From the NCBI GenBank assembly GCA_039198765.1, contig JBCCTF010000115.1:1-12522 (forward strand): a stretch of DNA of 12,522 nt, in the 5' to 3' direction. Of this stretch, positions 6,796 through 12,522 are shown in pieces; position 1 is the first letter of the stretch, and each line of letters opens with the position of its first letter. Source of the stretch: Parvularcula sp039198765 (lineage in GTDB: Bacteria; Pseudomonadota; Alphaproteobacteria; Caulobacterales; Parvularculaceae). The notes under the pieces are model-generated. The model was given only the letters and a program-made list of their open reading frames with translations. It made no database searches and was not told where the DNA came from. The position numbers and the translations under genes are program-made.

Positions 6796-7899
6796 TCACC
6801 TCAGCTTCAGTGTCGATAGGCCGATCATGGCCAGGATGATGGCGACGATCCAAAAGCGGATCACAATGGTGGACTCCTTCCATCCCAATTGCTCGAAATG
6901 GTGGTGCACAGGTGCCATCTTGAAGACCCGTTTGCCCGTGAGCTTGAAGCTCGCGATTTGGATCATCACCGACAACGCCTCCACGACGAAGAGCCCGCCG
7001 ATAATGGCAAGCACGATTTCATGCTTGATGGCCACAGCAATTGCACCCAGCGCGCCGCCGAGGGCGAGTGAGCCGGTGTCGCCCATGAAAATCATTGCAG
7101 GCGGAGCATTGAACCAGAGGAACCCGAGCCCTGCACCGATAATCGCTGCACAAATGATTGTGAGCTCCCCAGCGCCAGGAACGTAGAAAATGCCGAGGTA
7201 GGAGGCATAGTCCGCACGCCCCACAAGATAGGCGATGATCAAGAAACTCGCCGCGGCGATCATGACAGGGACGATGGCCAAACCATCGAGGCCATCGGTC
7301 AGGTTCACAGCGTTCGATGAGCCGACGATCACGACTGCCGCGAACGGGAAGATCAGGAAACCGAGAGGCAACACGACGCTGAAAAACGGGATGGCGAGAC
7401 CCGTCGCCATGTTCACATCAGCGCCCGCTGAGCTGCGCAAAACAGCCACCGCCGCCGCACCAGCGACGAACGCAATACCGAACTGAAACAAGAGCTTAAG
7501 GGAACCAACGACACCGTCAGAGGTCTGTTTTTTGACCTTCAGATAGTCGTCATAGAAGCCGAGGAGACCGAAGCCGACGGTCACGCCGAGGACGATCCAG
7601 ACATACGGATTATCGAGGCGCGCCCAAAGCAACGTGGACAGAACAAGGGACAAGAGGATCAACACACCGCCCATCGTCGGTGTCCCCGCCTTCTCGATAA
7701 TGTGGCTCTGCGGACCGTCCATCCGAATCGGCTGGCCCTTGCCTTGCTTCACGCGCATCCAGTCAATGAGCCGCGGTCCGAAGATGAAAGAAATCAGCAG
7801 CGCCGTCATGACGGCGCCGCCGAACCGGAACGAGATGTACCGGAACAGGTTGAAAATCTGGAATTCGTCCGCGAGCGGAGCGAAGAGGTGATAGAGCAT
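6796..7899 (-). CDS. mraY: Phospho-N-acetylmuramoyl-pentapeptide transferase MraY
   Basis: Integral membrane transferase that moves phospho-MurNAc-pentapeptide from UDP to undecaprenyl phosphate, making lipid I. 367 residues with about ten membrane helices. Conserved cytoplasmic motifs: DGPQSHIIEKAGTPTMGG (61-78), FYDDYLKV (115-122, with the Asp117-Asp118 pair), NAVNLTDGLDGLA (196-208), a MGDTGSL motif, and APVHHHFEQLGW with the triple His at 332-334. The C-terminus ends in the usual last helix. The ATG at 7899 follows the murF TAG with no spacer, and AAAGG sits about 6 nt upstream inside murF. All family signatures are intact. Confidence 0.97.
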   Translation of the reverse strand: MLYHLFAPLADEFQIFNLFRYISFRFGGAVMTALLISFIFGPRLIDWMRVKQGKGQPIRMDGPQSHIIEKAGTPTMGGVLILLSLVLSTLLWARLDNPYVWIVLGVTVGFGLLGFYDDYLKVKKQTSDGVVGSLKLLFQFGIAFVAGAAAVAVLRSSAGADVNMATGLAIPFFSVVLPLGFLIFPFAAVVIVGSSNAVNLTDGLDGLAIVPVMIAAASFLIIAYLVGRADYASYLGIFYVPGAGELTIICAAIIGAGLGFLWFNAPPAMIFMGDTGSLALGGALGAIAVAIKHEIVLAIIGGLFVVEALSVMIQIASFKLTGKRVFKMAPVHHHFEQLGWKESTIVIRFWIVAIILAMIGLSTLKLR

Positions 7900-9282
7900 C
7901 TAAAGCCTTTGACCCACCTTGAGCAGCGCCTGGACAAGGTCGCCGACCTTGGACGCGTTGGACCCTTTAAACAGTAGGGTATCCGCTTCGTTCACATCGT
8001 CTAACAAAGTCTGAACAAGATCGATTGCTTTATCCGCATACGTCCCTCGCACCGCTTCGGGCAAAGCGTTCCGGAGGTGGAGCATATCGTCGCCCGCAGT
8101 ATGGACAATGTCGGCGGCAGCCGCTGCTGCGTCGGCGAGGCCTGCATGGAGCGAAGGAGACGCTTCGCCGAGCTCCTTCATCTCGCCCAGCACGGCGACG
8201 CGACGGCCTTTGGCGTTCGCAAGGACCGACAGTGAAGCGCGCATGGAGGCAGGGTTGGCATTGTAGCTTTCGTCGAGCAGCGTAACCGACGCATCACCGA
8301 AGCGCATGCGGATTTGCGCGCCTCTGCCCTCACCGCTACGGAATTCTTGCAAGGATTCAGCAGCTTGGCGCGGATCTGCTCCAGCAACAGTCGCAGCGAG
8401 GAGAGCGGCCACTGCGTTAGACGCCATGTGCTCGCCTTGCGCGTGGAGGCGGAAACGAACCTCTGTGCCCTGAATGTCAGCGTTCACCAAAAGGCCACCC
8501 TCGACGTTCTCGGTGCTTAGGAGTTTCGCGTCGTCACCTGTCTTGCCGAAGGTCAGAAGATAGGCTGCGCCAGCTTCAGTGCACCGCTCCTTCAGGCGCG
8601 GGAGGAACGGACTGTCCGCAGGCAGAATCATCGAGCCACCAGGGCGGAGGCCTTCGGAAATTTCTGATTTGGCGTCAGCAATTCCCTCGAGGGAGCCGAG
8701 ATTCTCGATATGCGCTTCAGCGATGGTCGTGATAATCGCGATGTGAGGCTGAACCAGCTTCGTCAGATCACGGATCTCGCCGGCGTGGTTCATGCCCATT
8801 TCGATCACCGCTGCATCGGCGTCGGGGGGTAGCTCGGCCATCGTGATCGGCACGCCGATATGGTTGTTGAAGCTCTTCACCGCGGCGTGGACTTTGCCGA
8901 GCGGGGCGAGTGCGTGGCGAAGCATTTCTTTGGTGGTGGTCTTCCCGGCACTGCCGGTCACACCGATCAGCCTGCCGAAATTCCGATCACGTCCTGCTTT
9001 CGCCAGATTGCGGAGAGCGCCGAGCGGGCTATCGACCACGACTTGGGGGCCGTCTGCATCCACCTTACGCGAGACGATCACCGCGGCTGCGCCCTTCTCG
9101 AAGGCACTGGCGACAAAGTCGTGGCCATCGCGGGCCGCTTCAAGAGCGACGAAGAGATCACCTTCGCGCAGAGTTCGCGTGTCGATGGATATGCCGTTTG
9201 CTGACCATTCTTTGCCGCCGTGGAATTCAGCCACGTCTGGGCTAGCGACCTGATAGGCTTGCCAAAGGGGCGCGCGCGTCAT
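7900..9282 (-). CDS. murF: UDP-MurNAc-tripeptide--D-Ala-D-Ala ligase MurF
   Basis: Last cytoplasmic Mur ligase; adds D-Ala-D-Ala from Ddl to UDP-MurNAc-tripeptide. 460 residues. N-domain: ISIDTRTLREGDLFVAL (31-47). Central domain: Walker A GSAGKTTTKE (110-119, Lys114), NNHIGVP (139-145), EMGMNHAGEI (161-170, metal-binding Glu161), AEAHIENLGS (188-197, His191) and DAKSEI (203-208, Lys205, the expected carbamylated lysine). C-terminal boundary motifs GEHMASNA (283-290) and DESYNANP (337-344), followed by an AVLGEMKELG motif. All are canonical, which makes the loss of the same residues in the nearby murD-like gene stand out. The ATG overlaps the murE stop (ATGA) with AAGGAG 7 nt upstream. Confidence 0.97.
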   Translation of the reverse strand: MTRAPLWQAYQVASPDVAEFHGGKEWSANGISIDTRTLREGDLFVALEAARDGHDFVASAFEKGAAAVIVSRKVDADGPQVVVDSPLGALRNLAKAGRDRNFGRLIGVTGSAGKTTTKEMLRHALAPLGKVHAAVKSFNNHIGVPITMAELPPDADAAVIEMGMNHAGEIRDLTKLVQPHIAIITTIAEAHIENLGSLEGIADAKSEISEGLRPGGSMILPADSPFLPRLKERCTEAGAAYLLTFGKTGDDAKLLSTENVEGGLLVNADIQGTEVRFRLHAQGEHMASNAVAALLAATVAGADPRQAAESLQEFRSGEGRGAQIRMRFGDASVTLLDESYNANPASMRASLSVLANAKGRRVAVLGEMKELGEASPSLHAGLADAAAAAADIVHTAGDDMLHLRNALPEAVRGTYADKAIDLVQTLLDDVNEADTLLFKGSNASKVGDLVQALLKVGQRL

Positions 9283-10727
9283 GCGGCTTCTCCTTCGCTT
9301 GTGGCGGCTTCCTGGGCCACCTCGACGTCGTCGAAGGGGTACGTCACGCCGTTGATCGACTGGCCACGCTCATGGCCTTTTCCCGCAATAACAAGGGTAT
9401 CGCCAGGCTGAAGCCCGCGAACGGCGGTGAGGATTGCCTCGTGCCGATCGCCTGTAACGTCAGCATTCGGAGCGCCTTCAGCAACTTGTTTGCGGATGAT
9501 GTCCGGGTCCTCAAAACGCGGATTGTCGTCGGTGATCACCACATGGTCGGCGAGCTTTGCAGCCGCCGCGCCCATCTCTGGGCGCTTTGCGGTATCGCGA
9601 TCACCGCCTGCGCCGAGGACGACGTGGAGGCGTCCCGCCGTGTGCGGACGGATGGCTTTCAGCACCGTCTCAATCGCTGCAGGCGTGTGGGCGTAGTCCA
9701 CATAGACTGCCGCTTCGCCGCCGCGCATTTTGCGAACGGCTGCGAGCTGCATCCGTCCGGGTGCAGCAGAGATCTCTTCGAGTTTAGGCAGCACCAGCGA
9801 CGGCGCGTAGCCGCTTTCGATCACGAGCCCCGCTGCGACGAGCGCATTCTCGGCTTGGAACGCGCCAATCATCGGCAGGCGGAGCTTGTAGGTACGATCT
9901 TCCGCTTCCACCGTGATGTGAAGACCCGTGGCTGCGGGATGAAGCTCGGTCAGCCGGAGGAGTTTCCCGTGGCGACCGACAGTGACGGCGCGGCGACCAG
10001 CGGCTTCGGCATCGGCGACTGCGCGGTCTGCGCCAGGACCTTCGGCGGCGATAATGACCGTCTTGCCGCGGGGCAGAAGCTCCGTGAACAGACGGCTCTT
10101 TGCGGCGTAGTAGTCTTCGAAGTCTTTGTGGTAGTCGAAATGGTCGCGGGTGATGTTGGTGAACGCCGCCAGCTCAAGGTTCACGCCGTCGGCGCGGAAC
10201 TGGGCGAGGCCGTGGCTGGAGATTTCCATCGCCACGTGGGTCGTTCCCACCGTGTTCATCCCACCCAAGACTTGGTGGAGCTCTACCGGATCAGGCGTGG
10301 TGTGTTTCAGCGCGTACTCATAACCCGACGCAAAGGCACCCAAGGTGCCGATGCTCCCCGACCGGCAGCCGAGAAGCGCCCAGAGCTGCTGAGCGAACCG
10401 CGCCACCGAAGTCTTGCCATTGGTCCCCGTGACGCCAGCAATGACGCGCGGCTGTCCCCGGAAGAAGGCCATGGCCAGCATTGCCAGGGTCAGGCGTGGG
10501 TTCTCGCTTTCAACGACAGGGATCGGTGCTTCCGTGCCCGGCCTAGCGAGGATGGCGGCAGCGCCGTTCTTCACAGCATCATCGATGTAAAGCCGGCCGT
10601 CGGTGGCTGTGCCTTCCAGAGCGGCGAAGAGGAACCCCTCGCCCACGGCGCGGCTGTCCGCGGTGAGGCCCGTGATCTCCACTTCTGGCAAATGCCTGGC
10701 GAGGGCCGTGAGGTCCTGCAGCTTCAT
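9279..10727 (-). CDS. murE: UDP-MurNAc-L-Ala-D-Glu--meso-diaminopimelate ligase MurE
   Basis: Third Mur ligase, adding the diamino acid to UDP-MurNAc-L-Ala-D-Glu. 482 residues. N-domain: GLTADSRAV (20-28). Central domain: Walker A GTNGKTS (101-107, Lys105), TTPDP (143-147), AMEISSHGLAQ (166-176, Glu168), NITRDHFDYH (191-200, His196) and AAKSRLF (208-214, Lys210, the expected carbamylated lysine). C-domain: VDYAHTP (343-349), GAGGDRDTAKRPEM (372-385) and DNPR (401-404). DNPR marks specificity for meso-diaminopimelate rather than lysine. An AGKGHE motif lies near the C-terminus. The ATG at 10727 overlaps the ftsI stop, and its ribosome binding site is buried in a strong hairpin. It needs a D-Glu-containing substrate, so MurD activity must exist somewhere in this cell. 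Confidence 0.97.
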   Translation of the reverse strand: MKLQDLTALARHLPEVEITGLTADSRAVGEGFLFAALEGTATDGRLYIDDAVKNGAAAILARPGTEAPIPVVESENPRLTLAMLAMAFFRGQPRVIAGVTGTNGKTSVARFAQQLWALLGCRSGSIGTLGAFASGYEYALKHTTPDPVELHQVLGGMNTVGTTHVAMEISSHGLAQFRADGVNLELAAFTNITRDHFDYHKDFEDYYAAKSRLFTELLPRGKTVIIAAEGPGADRAVADAEAAGRRAVTVGRHGKLLRLTELHPAATGLHITVEAEDRTYKLRLPMIGAFQAENALVAAGLVIESGYAPSLVLPKLEEISAAPGRMQLAAVRKMRGGEAAVYVDYAHTPAAIETVLKAIRPHTAGRLHVVLGAGGDRDTAKRPEMGAAAAKLADHVVITDDNPRFEDPDIIRKQVAEGAPNADVTGDRHEAILTAVRGLQPGDTLVIAGKGHERGQSINGVTYPFDDVEVAQEAATSEGEAA

Positions 10728-12463
10728 CGTGCTCTCCCATCAAGGGCGGCGGCGCCCTCTGATGGGAGCAGGCTCGCCCGTTCGTCCAGGACCGTCACGA
10801 AGCCGTCTGCGGCGACGTCATCACCCACCGGCATGATCCCCAAGACCGGGGCCAGCCGCTCCACCACCCGGCTGAACACCGGCGCTGCGGTGAAGCCTGC
10901 GGTCGCGTAGCCGTAGGTCTTCCGTGTCCCCTGGGGCTCATCAAGGCTGATAAGCAGCACCCATTCAGGGTCGTAGCCAGGAAACGCGCCGATGAAGCTT
11001 GAGAGCAACGGTCCGTTGTCGTCATAGCCGCCGACGCCCGGCTTGTCCGCCGTGGCAGTCTTACCGATCACATAATATCCAGGCGCTTCTGCTTTGCTGC
11101 CCGTGCCGCGGGTGACGGCGGTCCGCAGGGCGCGGCGCATCATCTTGCTGGCCTCGGGAGAGATGACGTCGCGCTCTTCGATCGGCTCATCGGCGAGGAA
11201 GCGCGGGGTGATCAGGCGGCCACCGTTGACCATGGCTGCGAAGCTGGTGGTGAGATGGAGCGGAGAAACGGCGATGCCGTGGCCATAGGAAACCGTGGCG
11301 ATCTCGGCCTCGCCCCATGCGGCAGGGAGCGCCGGCTGGCGGCTTTCAGGAAGCACCGTTTCGAGGCGCTCGGTCAGGCCGTAGGCCTCCAGAGCGCCGA
11401 CGAAATCAGCCTCTCCGAGAAGGAGCGCCAGCTGGCCCGTGCCGATGTTCGAGGAATAAGCGAGGACGTCTTCTACCGAGAGGACGGGGCCTTTGTCGGA
11501 ATAGTCTTCGATGGCCCAGTCACCGACACGGAGTGGTGATGTGACATCGACGGGCGTTTTGAGACTGACGAAACCGTCGTCGAGAGCCATTGCTACAGTG
11601 AGCGGTTTGAAGGCTGAGCCGAGTTCGTAATTGTCCGAGACCACCCGGTTGCGCCGCGCTGAGGCAGGGCTTGCGCCGGGCACGTTGGGGTCGAAGTCAG
11701 GCAGGCTCGCCATGGCCGCCACTGCGCCGGTCTTGGCGTTCATCAGCACACCCCAGGCCGCCTTCGCCTTGAAGGTGCGCTGGGCACTGATCAGTTCGGA
11801 GAGAAGCACGGTCTGCGCCGCGATGTTGAGGTTGGTGCGTTGAGAACCGGAAAGCTCCGCCGCCGTCATCGCTGCTTCGAGGCCGGTGACACCGCCGCGA
11901 CCGGGGATCTGGTAGCCCACCACGTGGCTGAACAGGCGCCCCTGCGGATACGCGCGGATATCGGTTTCGGGAAACGAGACGCCAGGCAGGCCGAGGGCGA
12001 GAACCTCTTCACGCTGAAGATCGCTGATGACCCGCGCGATGACCACGCGCTCTTTAGCTTGAAGGCGGGTGAGCAGGTTGTCGACGTTGAGATCAGGAAA
12101 AACGGTAGCGAGGGCCTCGACGGCCTCGAACGCATCCCAAACTTCCGCCCCGTTCACAGCGAGGCCAAAGCCCTCAAGGGTCACGGCGAGGGCGCGGCCG
12201 TTCACGTCTTCGATGCGGGCGCTGTCTTCCGTCTTCGCCGTTGACGCCGTGCGGAACACGGGCGCGGGGGTGTCGAGCGCAAGTTGGGTCGTCCTTAGGC
12301 CGAGGGTGGCGAATACCATCGCCAAGCCCAGGCCGCAAAGAATAAGCCGCCTGCGGATCGATTCGACTTGAGCCGCCGAGGAGCGCAGGGTCTCGCCGCG
12401 GCGAGCCTTCAGCTCATCATAGACCAGCTCAACATCGAAGCGAGAGGCGGGGCGGCTCTTCAA
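10724..12463 (-). CDS. ftsI: Septal peptidoglycan transpeptidase FtsI (penicillin-binding protein 3)
   Basis: Class B penicillin-binding protein that crosslinks septal wall with FtsW. 579 residues: cytoplasmic N-terminus (1-39), one membrane anchor (about 40-60), a periplasmic dimerisation domain with ARIEDVNGRALA (82-93), RAYPQGRLFSHVVGY (170-184) and GVTGLE (191-196), then the transpeptidase domain. Active-site motifs are GSAFKP (282-287, nucleophile Ser283 and Lys286), SSN (337-339) and KTA (468-470) where KTG is expected; I checked the codons AAG ACT GCC on the DNA. GHGIAVSP (394-401) is typical. The start is TTG at 12463, overlapping the upstream TGA as TTGA, with GGAG 8 nt before it; no in-frame ATG fits better. 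The stop overlaps the murE ATG. Confidence 0.95.
   Translation of the reverse strand: MKSRPASRFDVELVYDELKARRGETLRSSAAQVESIRRRLILCGLGLAMVFATLGLRTTQLALDTPAPVFRTASTAKTEDSARIEDVNGRALAVTLEGFGLAVNGAEVWDAFEAVEALATVFPDLNVDNLLTRLQAKERVVIARVISDLQREEVLALGLPGVSFPETDIRAYPQGRLFSHVVGYQIPGRGGVTGLEAAMTAAELSGSQRTNLNIAAQTVLLSELISAQRTFKAKAAWGVLMNAKTGAVAAMASLPDFDPNVPGASPASARRNRVVSDNYELGSAFKPLTVAMALDDGFVSLKTPVDVTSPLRVGDWAIEDYSDKGPVLSVEDVLAYSSNIGTGQLALLLGEADFVGALEAYGLTERLETVLPESRQPALPAAWGEAEIATVSYGHGIAVSPLHLTTSFAAMVNGGRLITPRFLADEPIEERDVISPEASKMMRRALRTAVTRGTGSKAEAPGYYVIGKTATADKPGVGGYDDNGPLLSSFIGAFPGYDPEWVLLISLDEPQGTRKTYGYATAGFTAAPVFSRVVERLAPVLGIMPVGDDVAADGFVTVLDERASLLPSEGAAALDGRAR
10734..10768 (-). promoter_or_regulatory. 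15-bp hairpin sequestering the murE ribosome binding site
   Basis: Inverted repeat at the very end of ftsI. On the plus strand 10734-10742 pairs with 10760-10768 (9 bp, CTCCCATCA arm) and 10743-10748 pairs with 10753-10758 (6 bp, AGGGCG arm), with one unpaired base at 10759 and a 4-base loop (10749-10752). In the minus-strand mRNA the downstream arm ends in GGGAG (10738-10734), 6 nt before the murE ATG, so the binding site is base-paired when the hairpin forms. There is no T-run after it on either strand, so it does not look like a terminator. Translation through ftsI would open it, which suggests coupling of MurE to FtsI synthesis (inferred). Confidence 0.7.
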
Positions 12464-12522
12464 GGCTCAATCTCCAACCCCGCGGCGGGGTCAATAACGT
12501 CGCGCAGGACATCGCCATCGGC
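12460..12522 (-). CDS. ftsL: C-terminal tail of the gene upstream of ftsI, probably ftsL (partial)
   Basis: The last 20 codons and TGA of a frame entering from the right edge. The visible tail is acidic and ends in GLEIEP; it holds no diagnostic motif. The call rests on position: in the dcw cluster the gene directly before ftsI is ftsL, a small single-pass division protein working with FtsB, FtsQ, FtsW and FtsI. Its stop overlaps the ftsI TTG by 4 nt, the same coupling seen at most junctions here. Too little is visible to confirm the family. Confidence 0.5.
   Translation of the reverse strand, partial: ADGDVLRDVIDPAAGLEIEP
12472..12475 (-). promoter_or_regulatory. Ribosome binding site supporting the ftsI TTG start
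   Basis: GGAG on the minus strand lies 8 nt before TTG at 12463, an ideal spacing. The TTG overlaps the upstream stop as TTGA, matching the NTGA pattern of the cluster. The next in-frame ATG is at residue 49, inside the membrane anchor, and would delete the N-terminus, so the TTG is well supported. Confidence 0.7.

Noticed and set aside
6796..6883. Extending the murD-like protein 30 codons upstream to 6883
   Set aside because: The extra stretch lies inside the conserved C-terminal helix of MraY and adds a charged, unrelated N-terminus; ATG 6793 with GAGG upstream fits better.
10734..10768. Reading the ftsI/murE hairpin as a transcription terminator
   Set aside because: No T-run follows on either strand, and a terminator here would cut the operon in the middle of coding sequence.
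9372..10910. A 512-codon open frame on the plus strand antisense to murE and the end of ftsI
   Set aside because: It lies wholly opposite two clearly conserved genes, its translation is rich in Arg, His and Ala with no recognisable motif, and long antisense frames are expected in GC-rich coding DNA.
12477..12491. Short inverted repeat (ACCCC / GGGGT, 5-base loop) just upstream of the ftsI ribosome binding site
   Set aside because: Only 5 bp, easily found by chance in GC-rich DNA, and it does not cover the binding site.

Overview
The window is a stretch of the division and cell wall (dcw) cluster of a high-GC bacterium, almost certainly an alphaproteobacterium. Every gene lies on the minus strand, so transcription runs from the right end to the left. 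The order is ftsL (tail only), ftsI, murE, murF, mraY, murD-like, ftsW, murG, murC, a small membrane-protein gene, murB, ddl (cut by the left edge). Having murB and ddl directly after murG-murC, an extra small membrane ORF between murC and murB, and the virtual absence of GANTC (the CcrM methylation site) all fit Alphaproteobacteria. MurE has the DNPR motif, so the peptidoglycan should be of the meso-diaminopimelate type. I cannot place the organism below class level.

Layout from right to left: 12522-12460 end of FtsL; 12463-10724 FtsI (PBP3, septal transpeptidase); 10727-9279 MurE; 9282-7900 MurF; 7899-6796 MraY; 6793-5489 MurD-like protein; 5496-4369 FtsW; 4372-3281 MurG; 3250-1826 MurC; 1829-1623 two-helix membrane protein; 1626-745 MurB; 748-1 Ddl (first 249 codons). 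The genes are packed with almost no spacer. Seven junctions overlap by 4 nt in the form NTGA, one overlaps by 8 nt, two have gaps of 0 and 2 nt, and only murG/murC has a real gap (30 nt). There is no gene-free stretch over 30 nt, and I found no promoter, terminator, RNA gene, CRISPR or mobile element.

Together the genes cover most of peptidoglycan precursor synthesis. MurB, MurC, a MurD step, MurE, Ddl and MurF make UDP-MurNAc-pentapeptide. MraY and MurG make lipid I and lipid II. FtsW and FtsI polymerise and crosslink septal wall.

The most notable feature is the gene in the murD position. It is a full-length open frame with a good Walker A loop. On ungapped alignment by eye to E. coli MurD it has lost the metal ligands, the carbamylated lysine, the GNIG motif, and the conserved residues of the C-terminal domain. 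MurC, MurE and MurF beside it are canonical. It looks like a pseudoenzyme or a radically altered MurD. Other points are a KTA in place of KTG in the FtsI active site, a 15-bp hairpin that buries the murE ribosome binding site, and an ftsW ribosome binding site held in a hairpin loop.
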